Part shown: positions 19,613-28,816 of the stretch, in pieces
Layout of the letters: the number at the start of each line of letters is the position of its first letter
How positions within the stretch are numbered: position 1 is the first letter of the stretch
Assembly: GCA_002839495.1 (NCBI GenBank)
Contig: PGYD01000008.1
Location: forward strand, 1 to 43,522
Source of the DNA: Planctomycetes bacterium HGW-Planctomycetes-1
Lineage (GTDB): Bacteria > Planctomycetota > Phycisphaerae > Sedimentisphaerales > UBA12454
Length of the DNA stretch: 43,522 nucleotides
Direction of reading: 5' to 3'
Notes under the pieces: model-generated
What the model saw: the letters and a program-made list of their open reading frames with translations, nothing else
What the model was told of the DNA's origin: nothing
The model's database searches: none
Translations under genes and position numbers: made by a program

Positions 19613-22600
19613 TGTTTCTTTCCGAAGCTTCGATAAAAAGACCGATAGCGATGAGCTGTTTGATAATAGCTTTGTCGCTGCTGGGCTTTAACGCCTATCG
19701 GAAGATGGGACTCGAGCTTATGCCGAAAATCGACGTTCCGTTTATTACGGTAACGACGGTCTATCCCGGCGCAAGTCCGGAACAAATCGAAACGGATGTC
19801 GCCAAGAGAATCGAAGACCAGGTCGTAACCATTGAAGGACTTAAGCACGTAAGCTCTTCGTGTATGGAAAACGTGTGCCAGACTATGCTCGAGTTTGAAT
19901 TGGATATTGATGTCGATATAGCGGCGACAGACGTTCGGGAAAAACTGGATTTGATTAAAGCGGATTTTCCTGAAGGCGTCGAAGACCCGAAGATACTGAA
20001 ATTCGATATCAACGCCGAGCCTATTATTTATCTTGCGCTTACGGGACAATCGCCGCTCGACGAATTGTACGATTACGCGGATAATGAATTGAGGGACAAG
20101 CTGACGGTTATATCTGGCGTGGCGGACGCGGAACTTATCGGCGGGAATATACGGCAGGTGCATATCGTTCTTGACAGAGACAAGCTCGCCGCCAAAGGTT
20201 TGTCCAGCCTTGAAGTTATCATGGCCGTCCGAGAGGGCATTAAACTGATACCGTCCGGACGTATTCAGGACAGAGGCATCGAATACGATGTTAAAGTCGA
20301 TGCCGATTATTATAATATATCGGATATCGAATCGCTGCAAATTGCCGGCGAAGACGGACAGCGGTGCTATGTAAGAGATGTCGGCAGGGCCGAGATGGGC
20401 ACAAAGGAAGTCCGTCAAAAAGCGTTTATAGACGGCAAAGAAGCGATATATATAAAGATTATTAAAAAGGCCGAGGCGAATGCCGTCAAAGTTGTGGACG
20501 AAGTCAAAGCGGCGATAGAGAAACATAACCAAGAACTGCCAGGCGGAATGGAACTTGTCTGGGTGAGCGACGGCGGGACGTTTATCAAAGCGACGGTCAG
20601 AAGCGCATGGAGCGATATAGGACAGGGCGTGGCTCTGACGGCTCTTATTCTGTTTTTCTTCCTTTATAATTTCCGTTCGACATTAATCATTGCCGTAACG
20701 ATGCCGCTTACCATAATCATCGGTTTGTTCTTTATGCAGTTTTTGGGCTATACGCTCAATATATCGACGCTGCTTGCGATAGGTATGTCGGTGGGCATTT
20801 TAGTTACCAACTCCATCGTTGTTATGGAGGCGATTGTCGACAGACTCAATCGAACAGGAGATGCGAAAGAAGCTGCGAGGCTCGGCGCCGGTAAAGCGGC
20901 GGTAGCGGTTATGGCAAGCGCGGGCACAAACGTAGTGGTTCTTTTTCCGATAGCGATGATGGGCGGGAAAATCGGTCTGTTTATGAGGCCGCTGGCGCTG
21001 ACGCTGCTTATTATGAATGTTGTTTCGATGTTCATATCCTTTACTCTTACGCCGATTCTCTGTTCGGTAATTCTCAGGCCCCGGCCGGAGAAGAAAACTA
21101 TTCTTATGCGGGTCGAAGACGGCTTCAACCGTTTTCTGAACGTGATAATCGAAAGCTATAGAAGGCTGCTGACGTTCAACGAGCGTTATCGTTTGGTCGC
21201 GGCGGTATTCGTTCTGGCGGTTATTTCTATGCTCGTTTATTCGCTGAAACTTGCGAAAAAAGTAGGGTTCGGATTTGTTCCGAATTCGGACCAGGGGCAG
21301 GTATATGTCAAACTTGAGTATCCGACAAGATACGCCCTCGACCTGACGGTCAAACGCGTTAATGAAGCCGAGGAGAGATTAAAAGATTTGCCGGAACTGA
21401 AGCATATGCTGACGGCGATAGGCAGAGTCGAGGGCAAAATCGGGCAGGCTTCGGAAGGCGTTTATCTGGCTCAAATGCTGCTTAAATTTTCCGAACGAAC
21501 GGAAAGAGAAATAACCCTTAATAAATTGATGGAGATAACAAGACAGAAATTCGCGGGTTATCCGGAATGTATCATTACGGTGATCCAAGGAGCGATAGTC
21601 GGCGGACAATCGCAGGATATCGAGCTCGAAATTTCCGGGCCTAATCTGGATGAGCTCGACCGGCTGGCATTGTTCGCAAAGAGTCTTGCCGATTCCGACA
21701 AGAGCTATCTCGATACAGATACTACCGTTCGGACGGGCAAGCCTGAACTGAGGATTTTGCCAAACAGAGCGGTGCTCGCGGACCTTGGTTTTGCGGCGAC
21801 AAGTCTGGGGACGGCTCTGCGGGCAAATATAGAAGGAATCGAGTGCGGCACATTCAAAAAAGGAGACAGAAATTACGATATTGTCGTAAAGTTCGAGAAA
21901 AAAGAAGGGAAACAGCAAGTCGAACAGTTTATGTTTCCCGGCGAAGCTGGGAAACCGCTGGTGCTGACCAGTCTCGGCGATGTTGAGGAGCGGATTTCGC
22001 CTATTCAGATTACCAGAAAGAACAAACAGCGTATCTCGAAACTTCTGGCAAACCTTGTTTTCGGGAAATCGCTCGGTGTGGCGGTCGACGAATTCAGCAG
22101 GAAGCTCGACGATAGCGGAAGATTGCTGCCCGGTTACGGCTACTACTTCGGAGGCAACGCCGAGATGATGGACGAAGCAGTGGGTTCGTTCAGAGAGGCC
22201 GGCATTATCGCAATATTGCTTTGCTACCTCGTAATCGCGGCGATACTCGAATCGTTCAAACAGCCGTGGCTGATTTTGGTAACTATACCATTGGGACTTA
22301 TAGGGGTTATCGTTGCATTGGCGCTTACCGGCCAAACTATGTCGATGTTCGTTCTGATGGGAATGGTTATGATGGTCGGTATCGTAGTCAATATCGCGAT
22401 TTTGATTATGGACCAGTTTAATGTGCACGTCAAAGAAGGTGTGCCGATACACAAAGCAATGATAAGCGCGGCCTGCGAACGATTCAGGCCGATAATTATG
22501 GTTACACTCGCCGCGATATTGGGTATGCTGCCGCTCGCTGTCGGAAGGGGAATAGGCTCCGAGATGAGAAACGACGTCGGTATCGCATCGGTCGGCGGCC

Positions 22601-22686
22601 TGCTCGTGTCCGGCATCCTGACGCTGATTATAATGCCGATACTTTACGATTTGTTCACCCGAAAAAATCATCAGAAAAAACAATAA
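19612..22686 (+). CDS. RND (AcrB/hydrophobe-amphiphile efflux) inner membrane transporter
   Basis: MFLSEASIKRPIAMSCLIIALSLLGFNAYRKMGLELMPKIDVPFITVTTVYPGASPEQIETDVAKRIEDQV; 1024 aa; GTG start overlapping the previous stop (TAGTG). Confidence 0.95.
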   Translation: MFLSEASIKRPIAMSCLIIALSLLGFNAYRKMGLELMPKIDVPFITVTTVYPGASPEQIETDVAKRIEDQVVTIEGLKHVSSSCMENVCQTMLEFELDIDVDIAATDVREKLDLIKADFPEGVEDPKILKFDINAEPIIYLALTGQSPLDELYDYADNELRDKLTVISGVADAELIGGNIRQVHIVLDRDKLAAKGLSSLEVIMAVREGIKLIPSGRIQDRGIEYDVKVDADYYNISDIESLQIAGEDGQRCYVRDVGRAEMGTKEVRQKAFIDGKEAIYIKIIKKAEANAVKVVDEVKAAIEKHNQELPGGMELVWVSDGGTFIKATVRSAWSDIGQGVALTALILFFFLYNFRSTLIIAVTMPLTIIIGLFFMQFLGYTLNISTLLAIGMSVGILVTNSIVVMEAIVDRLNRTGDAKEAARLGAGKAAVAVMASAGTNVVVLFPIAMMGGKIGLFMRPLALTLLIMNVVSMFISFTLTPILCSVILRPRPEKKTILMRVEDGFNRFLNVIIESYRRLLTFNERYRLVAAVFVLAVISMLVYSLKLAKKVGFGFVPNSDQGQVYVKLEYPTRYALDLTVKRVNEAEERLKDLPELKHMLTAIGRVEGKIGQASEGVYLAQMLLKFSERTEREITLNKLMEITRQKFAGYPECIITVIQGAIVGGQSQDIELEISGPNLDELDRLALFAKSLADSDKSYLDTDTTVRTGKPELRILPNRAVLADLGFAATSLGTALRANIEGIECGTFKKGDRNYDIVVKFEKKEGKQQVEQFMFPGEAGKPLVLTSLGDVEERISPIQITRKNKQRISKLLANLVFGKSLGVAVDEFSRKLDDSGRLLPGYGYYFGGNAEMMDEAVGSFREAGIIAILLCYLVIAAILESFKQPWLILVTIPLGLIGVIVALALTGQTMSMFVLMGMVMMVGIVVNIAILIMDQFNVHVKEGVPIHKAMISAACERFRPIIMVTLAAILGMLPLAVGRGIGSEMRNDVGIASVGGLLVSGILTLIIMPILYDLFTRKNHQKKQ

Positions 22687-22777
22687 AGACAAACTTTATT
22701 CTTCATGTATAGCGGCAAATCACACAAATGTGTTTAATGACAGATTTTATCCGGAATTCCTTGTTGATTTTTTAAAA

Positions 22778-22851
22778 TACGCCCGACAGGATTCGAACCT
22801 GTGACCTTTAGTTTAGGAAACTAACGCTCTATCCATCTGAGCTACGAGCGC
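22778..22851 (-). tRNA. tRNA-Arg (anticodon CCT)
   Basis: Reverse complement GCGCTCGTAGCTCAGATGGATAGAGCGTTAGTTTCCTAAACTAAAGGTCACAGGTTCGAATCCTGTCGGGCGTA folds as a cloverleaf; loop TTCCTAA. Confidence 0.93.
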
Positions 22852-23131
22852 AAAAATTTAGTTCAATTTCCAATTCCTGCCAAAGAGATGCTTTTGTGAT
22901 TTTTGTGTATTCTGCACCAAAAAGCGTATAATTTCAACACATTTCTGTCCTGCCTATTTTAGAATGACTTACCACTGGCGACCGACGCATTTTTGACGCA
23001 CGCCGTTTTCAAATTTAGCTTAACAATCTCAGCAGAATTTTGCTATTGTCCTCGTTAGAAGCAATCCTAAAAATTATCCCATTCATCACGCAATTACTGT
23101 TGCTTTGAGTAGTGTAAGTTTATTTATCGGA

Positions 23132-23146
23132 CCTGACCTGCCCCCC
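23132..23146. repeat. 15-bp direct repeat flanking the gvp locus (left copy)
   Basis: CCTGACCTGCCCCCC, identical to 42645-42659. Confidence 0.6.
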
Positions 23147-23226
23147 AAAAGAACTTCAGTAGTCCGCCAAGCCGTTCCTGGCAGATAATTTCTCCAGTCC
23201 CCTGTAGAGGATGTTCTATGATTTCA

Positions 23227-23907
23227 TTAACTTATCTCTGAAATAAGATACTTACCCAACTTGTCAAATTGTTTGCGGTACTTGCTGTGAAAAGGCAGTA
23301 ATCTTTGGTACGTCTTTACCTTAACTGTATCTTTTATTTCTCTGACCTGGATGGTTTTAGGGAGCCTTTTTTTGATTTTGTGAAAGGCTCCGACAAATAA
23401 AATCCCTTTTTCGTCAGGCCCAAGTGTTTCGTCTATTTTCTGGGCAATGAATGCATCTCTTTTATTCAACAGCATACCTTTTACCAGCTTATATTTTATA
23501 AATGCTATTATTTTTTTTGTCATCGATTTAGCCTGTGTTATAGCAAGTAATCTGTCATATTCTTTTTTCACCAGTTTAAAATCCTCGGTCTTCATCAGGA
23601 TAGCTCCTCTTTCGAGAAGCCTTAAAATCAACTGGTAATTTTTGCTTCCCGCTTTGGCTGTATCCTCAGCTATTTGTTTTCCTACCTCATCTCCAGCTAC
23701 CATTCCGTCCTGATATATTTTCATTCCATTGACGTCTATAGAATCAAAATAATCCACTATAGCATCCCAGAAACCCTCGACCGTTTTTCTATGTTTTGTC
23801 CAGATTTCCTCTCCCAGATCTCGAATGCCTCTTTTTGAGATATCTTTTGCCATAGAGCCAAGATCAGCACTTGTATGGATAACAGGGACATAAATCAAGG
23901 TTCTCAT
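23227..23907 (-). CDS. Uncharacterised gvp-locus protein, possibly TraB/PrgY-like fold
   Basis: 226-aa ORF, last gene of the gvp run; RDAFIAQKIDETLGPDEKGILFVGAFHKIKKRLP resembles the R-x-n-GA-H core of TraB-like proteins. Confidence 0.6.
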   Translation of the reverse strand: MRTLIYVPVIHTSADLGSMAKDISKRGIRDLGEEIWTKHRKTVEGFWDAIVDYFDSIDVNGMKIYQDGMVAGDEVGKQIAEDTAKAGSKNYQLILRLLERGAILMKTEDFKLVKKEYDRLLAITQAKSMTKKIIAFIKYKLVKGMLLNKRDAFIAQKIDETLGPDEKGILFVGAFHKIKKRLPKTIQVREIKDTVKVKTYQRLLPFHSKYRKQFDKLGKYLISEIS

Positions 23908-23916
23908 AGGAATTCC

Positions 23917-24246
23917 TTATGTTGCCTTTACTTCGGCACGTTCTAATCTCTTTTTTAACTCCTCATTGCGTTCTAATTTCTTTTTAAGCTCCCTGTTTTC
24001 CTGCTCGATGTCGGCTTGCTTTGCTTTTGTCGAAAGATAGGAATCCTGCTGCCACCAATTTATGCCCATCTCTAATGCTTTATCCACAGAGGCAATCAAA
24101 AGTCTTATTTTAATATTGAGAAGGTCGATATCGGCAATCTGAATTTTGATATCACCTGCAATAACAATCCCTTTATCCAATACCCTCTCAAGGATATCAG
24201 CAAGATTAGTCGCCTCGGTGGCATGCATCATTTTTTGTTCAGCCAT
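23917..24246 (-). CDS. gvpJ: Gas vesicle protein GvpJ (copy 2)
   Basis: TNLADILERVLDKGIVIAGDIKIQIADIDLLNIKIRLLIASVDKALEMGINWWQQDSYLSTKA: GvpJ hallmark sequence. Confidence 0.93.
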   Translation of the reverse strand: MAEQKMMHATEATNLADILERVLDKGIVIAGDIKIQIADIDLLNIKIRLLIASVDKALEMGINWWQQDSYLSTKAKQADIEQENRELKKKLERNEELKKRLERAEVKAT

Positions 24247-24267
24247 TGTGTGTTCCTTGTTTTTCTA

Positions 24268-24531
24268 TTATGCCAATTTCCTGGCCTTTATAATCAAATC
24301 TGCTGTCTTTTTACGCACATTTGCAATAAAACGGCAATTCTTACAATCTATGCTTTTTTCATCATAATCCGGGCAGGAAAGAAGGACATTTACTTCCTGC
24401 TGAAGTTCTTCGGCAAATTCGGCTTTTTCCAATATCCCTTTGGCACTGTTTATTTTAGCAGTAATATCCTCAATCACCGGTTCCTGCTTTTGAAATATTG
24501 GACAGTTTATTTTGGCTCTTTCTTTAGACAT
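24268..24531 (-). CDS. Small Cys-motif protein of unknown function in gvp operon
   Basis: 87-aa ORF with SCPDYDEKSIDCKNCRFIANVRKKTADLI, in line with flanking gvp genes. Confidence 0.6.
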   Translation of the reverse strand: MSKERAKINCPIFQKQEPVIEDITAKINSAKGILEKAEFAEELQQEVNVLLSCPDYDEKSIDCKNCRFIANVRKKTADLIIKARKLA

Positions 24532-24560
24532 TGTTTCTCTCCGCAGGACACCTGTCGGCG

Positions 24561-24902
24561 CTACATCAAATCTCCCAAAGGCCCAAGATTCAGGTTCAGC
24601 TCTTCGTCTTTGAGCCCAAATATTTCTTTCAATTCATCCATCTTATTTTCTAATTTCATCAGGGTCTCGCCAACATTTTCTATTTCCTCTTCAGAAAGTG
24701 AGCCTGCTTCTACTCTTCTCATAGCCTGTTTTTCCAACAGCTTTCGTATCAACTCTATGAGTGTGAGCACCAGCTTAGCTAACCCTTTTTCTACCGTCTT
24801 GGGATTAGCATCGATTTTTTTAGGTAGGCAATCCTTTGCCTTTTCTATCTCTTCGATAAACTCTTCAAGTGCGTCGGTTTCGACTATTGCGTTTGCTATC
24901 AT
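24561..24902 (-). CDS. gvpK: Gas vesicle protein GvpK
   Basis: KTVEKGLAKLVLTLIELIRKLLEKQAMRRVEAGSLSEEEIENVGETLMKLE: GvpK family core. Confidence 0.95.
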   Translation of the reverse strand: MIANAIVETDALEEFIEEIEKAKDCLPKKIDANPKTVEKGLAKLVLTLIELIRKLLEKQAMRRVEAGSLSEEEIENVGETLMKLENKMDELKEIFGLKDEELNLNLGPLGDLM

Positions 24903-25711
24903 ATACTGTTAGCTCCTACCAAGGCTTGGCACTGGGTTACTTTATCAAGGATGTCGTTAGTTTGCTGCGAATCCGTAAGAAGGCCGGACTGCCTCGACAA
25001 GATAACAAAGTTATACGCAGGCCAGGGGCCGCTGAACAAATATTTAAAACCGGGATAGTTAGCATTTTTTATATGCTCAAGGGCCTCTTTGAAATCTCTT
25101 TGCTTATCTTTTTCAACTAAATAAACTGCATCCAAAAGCAAATTTTGGGTCTTTAGTTTTTCAAGTTTCTTTTCCGCGGCAAACTTGCCGAAAAAGATAT
25201 CTATAATTTTAATAAATCTGTTGGCTTTTGCTTCGAATTCTTTGTCTATCTTGTATTTTTCAAATTTTTCCTCTATAAATCTCTTACTGGGTGAATTATC
25301 CGACTCTATCGTCTGTTCGTCTTTTTTAAGAACCCTGATGATATTTGCTTTTACTTTATCCGCAGGCCAGATAACCTTAATACCAAATTCGAGTTTATTA
25401 TGAAGTCTGGCCAGATTGCTTTTGAAATCCCTATAATAACTTTCCATCATAGAAAACAACTCATCTCTGCTATTTACAACTGTCCCAAACCGCACAGGCA
25501 AAACGGTGAAATTGGCCATAAGCTTTTCCACCACTGCCTCGTGCTCCAAAACAGCACCTTCGGTTACATCTCGAATCGGCTGGCTAATTTCACTTACAAC
25601 CGCCCCTATATCGCAGAAAGGAATGTTATAAACGTTAGAGCCTTCCAATCCATAAATTGACTCGGTTATCTGGTTACTGAAATCTATTATGCCATATAAA
25701 TATAGTTTCAT
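24899..25711 (-). CDS. Gas vesicle protein GvpF/GvpL family
   Basis: KLYLYGIIDF ... VLPVRFGTVVNSRDEL ... FSGPWPAYNFV: GvpF/L motifs. Confidence 0.92.
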   Translation of the reverse strand: MKLYLYGIIDFSNQITESIYGLEGSNVYNIPFCDIGAVVSEISQPIRDVTEGAVLEHEAVVEKLMANFTVLPVRFGTVVNSRDELFSMMESYYRDFKSNLARLHNKLEFGIKVIWPADKVKANIIRVLKKDEQTIESDNSPSKRFIEEKFEKYKIDKEFEAKANRFIKIIDIFFGKFAAEKKLEKLKTQNLLLDAVYLVEKDKQRDFKEALEHIKNANYPGFKYLFSGPWPAYNFVILSRQSGLLTDSQQTNDILDKVTQCQALVGANSI

Positions 25712-25713
25712 TG

Positions 25714-25929
25714 CTATTTTGCCTCCTGCATTGGGCTAATAAATGGCGAACCTCTTAACTTTTCCATGGTTTCCACCGAGCTGAGCAAAACCTTCAGTCC
25801 TAAATATATTAGGTCTACATCGGCTACCGAAATAACCACATCTCCGGATATAATGACACCCTTATCAAGAACTCTGTCCAAAATTTCCAAAAGGGTTACC
25901 TCTTTCGATTTTACGACGACACTATTCAT
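25714..25929 (-). CDS. GvpA/J/M-family gas vesicle structural protein
   Basis: From Met at 25929: MNSVVVKSKEVTLLEILDRVLDKGVIISGDVVISVADVDLIYLGLKVLLSSVETM; divergent GvpA-fold protein, possibly GvpM/S. Confidence 0.88.
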   Translation of the reverse strand: MNSVVVKSKEVTLLEILDRVLDKGVIISGDVVISVADVDLIYLGLKVLLSSVETMEKLRGSPFISPMQEAK

Positions 25930-26737
25930 TTTGCCCTTTCCTGCTTGAAAGCCCGCAGAAGTTATATGGCGGCCATGGGCCGGTACAATCAATATAAAAT
26001 CCCTTGCCTTCGTAGTGCATTTTCAAGGTATCAACCATATTTCGAAAATCACCCACTTCATCCTTGTCCACCAGAAAGGCTGAGTTCAGCACCATTTCAT
26101 CTTCTCTTTCGGTTACTTCCCTGGGTAAAAGTCTGTTTATGCGGGCCTCGAAACTCAATTCTTTTAACAGCTCGAAACTTTCCTGGCCGCATTCGTTAAT
26201 TTTTTCATTCAGCGTTTTTTCTAAAAGCTCATCCTTTTTCTTTTTAAGAAAATAGCTCTTGCCCGCCGAAGATGATTTGATTTCGTCCTCAATTTTCAAA
26301 ATCTCTGCATCATCGTTTCCAAGATTGGCTTTTAGTTTTTCCGGGTTGTAATAAATCTTAAGCCCCCATTCCTGCTTGTATGCTAATTTTCTCAAAATTG
26401 CCTTAAACTCCTGGCCGTATTGTTCAAGCATCGCCTTCAGACTGGCATCTGCGTTAAAGAGCGTTCCAAATTTAAAGGGAATCACATCCGTATCAGCCAT
26501 GACCCGCTCTATAATTTTTTCATGCATACCCGCTTTTGCTTTAATCCACTCCATATCAGCCATATTTCTTTTCAGGCCTTCTTCGCCGAATTCCTGCTGG
26601 TCAACCTTGCCAACTACCGCATAGAGGTCATTATGGCAAACAGAGTAGAGATCATTTCCACAGTCTTCTATTTGCTTCATTTTTGGCTCGGTATCTGCAA
26701 CACAATACAGATAGATGAGTTGTCGGTTTTCTATCAT
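25922..26737 (-). CDS. Gas vesicle protein GvpF/GvpL family
   Basis: From Met at 26737: MIENRQLIYLYCVADTEPK ... VIPFKFGTLFNADASLKAML ... IDCTGPWPPYNFCGL. Confidence 0.92.
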   Translation of the reverse strand: MIENRQLIYLYCVADTEPKMKQIEDCGNDLYSVCHNDLYAVVGKVDQQEFGEEGLKRNMADMEWIKAKAGMHEKIIERVMADTDVIPFKFGTLFNADASLKAMLEQYGQEFKAILRKLAYKQEWGLKIYYNPEKLKANLGNDDAEILKIEDEIKSSSAGKSYFLKKKKDELLEKTLNEKINECGQESFELLKELSFEARINRLLPREVTEREDEMVLNSAFLVDKDEVGDFRNMVDTLKMHYEGKGFYIDCTGPWPPYNFCGLSSRKGQNE

Positions 26738-26756
26738 CGTTTTAACCCCTGATAAA

Positions 26757-27020
26757 TCAGCTGGTTGCCAATGTGTGGCCCTGGCGTTCATAGGATTCGA
26801 CTTCCAGATTATCGTTCAACCTGACTTCATAGATGTTCCTGTCCTGTACCTTCGTAGGCAGGCCGAGAGACTTCAAAAAAGAATTCTCTTCATAAACTTC
26901 CGCTTCGACGTGCCACTCATTGTCAACTTTTGTTGCTCCGATTACCTTTACATCCTTTACATCAAGAGCCTTTTGCAGGAACTCTACAACCATACTTTTA
27001 GCATTTTCTATACCGTTCAT
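26757..27020 (-). CDS. gvpO: Gas vesicle protein GvpO (copy 2)
   Basis: WHVEAEVYEENSFLKSLGLPTKVQDRNIYEVRLNDNLEVESYER: GvpO family. Confidence 0.88.
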   Translation of the reverse strand: MNGIENAKSMVVEFLQKALDVKDVKVIGATKVDNEWHVEAEVYEENSFLKSLGLPTKVQDRNIYEVRLNDNLEVESYERQGHTLATS

Positions 27021-27023
27021 TTT

Positions 27024-27275
27024 TTACATCTCCATTTCTTTTGCATTTTCTTCTGCATTTGCAATAGCATCCAATCGATCTAAAAGTTCACTTTCTTTTT
27101 TGGTATATTCCGCTTCGCTTATTTCATCCAACTCGAACTGTAATTGCAGCCGCATAAGCTCTTCTTTGATGCGCCCGGTATCATTTAATTCTTTATCAAC
27201 TGTTTCGTTGAGCTTTTCTCCCAACCAAACCACGCCTTTCAGTGGCGCAAGTAATATACTGTCGATTAAAAACAT
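27024..27275 (-). CDS. gvpG: Gas vesicle protein GvpG
   Basis: MFLIDSILLAPLKGVVWLGEKLNETVDKEL ... LMRLQLQFELDEISEAEYTKKESELLDRLDAI. Confidence 0.93.
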   Translation of the reverse strand: MFLIDSILLAPLKGVVWLGEKLNETVDKELNDTGRIKEELMRLQLQFELDEISEAEYTKKESELLDRLDAIANAEENAKEMEM

Positions 27276-27277
27276 TT

Positions 27278-28060
27278 TTAGTAATCCTCAGTATTAATGC
27301 TGATATTGACAAAATTAAACGGAGGCAGCGGCCCTACATAGTTGAATGTCACCTCTTGGCTGTATTTTTCATCTAATATTTGAACCTGCTGGTCAAAATC
27401 AGGTTCCTTTTCTTTTTCCACAAAAAAAGCGGCATTAATAATCATCAGTTCGCCATAAGTATCGTTTGTTTTGACCTCGGCTGCCAGGGGCGAGAGTGTG
27501 TCCAGAATATCCTCCCTGACAATCTCTTTTTCCCTTTGCAGAGCCTCCTCCACCATTCTTCCTATTTCTCTCCGTTGATTATGAGATTTTTCAGGAGCAA
27601 GTGCTGCAATTTTCACCTTTAACACCCTTATATCTTCATACTTTTCCAGGATGTCCTTGTAAACAATCCCTTCTTTAAATATTGCCTTAAGACTAATCTC
27701 GGTTTTGCCGGCAATACTGCCTAACAAATCTTTAAATCTATCGTGCTCTTTTTCCAGTATCCTCTTGACCTTATCTTCATCCTCAGCAACCGTGGCAAAT
27801 CTCACCGGCAGGACTGTATATTGGGCCATTGCCGTCTCAATAGCCTTTTCGTGGGCAATAGAATTCTCTCGCGAAACCCGGTATCTCCCGAGGGGAGCGT
27901 CACTGACTAACGCAGCTATACCATTAAAACAAATTGTATGCAGCTGGTCGCCACGTCCCCCGATTCCCAATGGCCCCAAAGACAGTTGCTTGTCTGAGTC
28001 TATAACGCAATATATATATTTGCCTTCCTTGGTGGCTGTATCCATCTCTATTTTTCCCAT
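27278..28060 (-). CDS. Gas vesicle protein GvpF/GvpL family
   Basis: GKYIYCVIDSDKQLSLGPLGIGGRGDQLHTI ... VLPVRFATVAEDEDKVKRIL ... NYVGPLPPFNFVNISI. Confidence 0.93.
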   Translation of the reverse strand: MGKIEMDTATKEGKYIYCVIDSDKQLSLGPLGIGGRGDQLHTICFNGIAALVSDAPLGRYRVSRENSIAHEKAIETAMAQYTVLPVRFATVAEDEDKVKRILEKEHDRFKDLLGSIAGKTEISLKAIFKEGIVYKDILEKYEDIRVLKVKIAALAPEKSHNQRREIGRMVEEALQREKEIVREDILDTLSPLAAEVKTNDTYGELMIINAAFFVEKEKEPDFDQQVQILDEKYSQEVTFNYVGPLPPFNFVNISINTEDY

Positions 28061-28815
28061 TCTTCCGGATAAATAACGATATTGACAAAATTAAATACAG
28101 GCAGTGGTCCTGCGTACATAAATTTTATCCTGTCTTTATACTCGTCGCCTAAATCATTCATAATGTTATCGAATTCTTTTTCTCTTCCCTTATCCACTAA
28201 AAAGGCGGCATTCATAAACATCTCATCGCCGATAGTATCATTGAGTTTGTGCTCGTAAGATGTCCTTCTGAGTTTATCTATGATTTCTTCAGCTTGTTTT
28301 TCTTTCTTTTCATCCAATGCCTGCTTGACCATTCGTCCAATGCCCATTTTTGCCTGCATATCATTGCTGTTTCTTTCTGCCAGGGCCTCTTTTAGATTTT
28401 TGATTGCCCCATTTTCTTTTACAATCTCACTGAAAATATTCTCCATGTTTTTCCATACACCTTTGACACCTAATTCTATTTTGTGATCCATATCCGTAAG
28501 GGCACTCTTAAACTCCCTGTACCTTCTATCCAGTAAATTTCTTACCTCTTCGGCACTGGAAGCAATTGTGCCGAATCGTACCGGAAGTACGCGGTCAAAT
28601 TCCTTCATTACTTCCTCGATTACCCTCTGGTGAGCTAACATGTTTTCTCGACTTGTAGCAATTTTAGTTGCCGGATAATTGCTTACTATCATGCTCAAAT
28701 CATCGTAACCAATCGTCAAAACCTCATCGCCCCTTTGGCCAATACCAATAGGGCCGAAATTACGCTCCTGTTTCGTCTCAATAATGCAGTAAATATATTT
28801 CCCTTCTTTTTCCAT
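28048..28815 (-). CDS. Gas vesicle protein GvpF/GvpL family
   Basis: From Met at 28815: MEKEGKYIYCIIETKQERNFGPIGIGQRGDEVLTI ... VLPVRFGTIASSAEEVRNLL ... MYAGPLPVFNFVNIVI. Confidence 0.93.
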   Translation of the reverse strand: MEKEGKYIYCIIETKQERNFGPIGIGQRGDEVLTIGYDDLSMIVSNYPATKIATSRENMLAHQRVIEEVMKEFDRVLPVRFGTIASSAEEVRNLLDRRYREFKSALTDMDHKIELGVKGVWKNMENIFSEIVKENGAIKNLKEALAERNSNDMQAKMGIGRMVKQALDEKKEKQAEEIIDKLRRTSYEHKLNDTIGDEMFMNAAFLVDKGREKEFDNIMNDLGDEYKDRIKFMYAGPLPVFNFVNIVIYPEEWEK

Positions 28816-28816
28816 A

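Noticed and set aside
19594-20532. 312-aa antisense ORF opposite the RND transporter gene
   Set aside because: Antisense to the conserved N-terminal part of the RND gene; no domain features.
21379-22692. 437-aa antisense ORF opposite the RND transporter gene
   Set aside because: Fully antisense to a clear AcrB-type CDS; no recognisable domain; likely a by-product of codon bias.
22778-22851. tRNA-Arg as an integration site with an att duplication
   Set aside because: No duplicated tRNA 3' end was seen at the right end of the gvp region, and no integrase gene is in the window.
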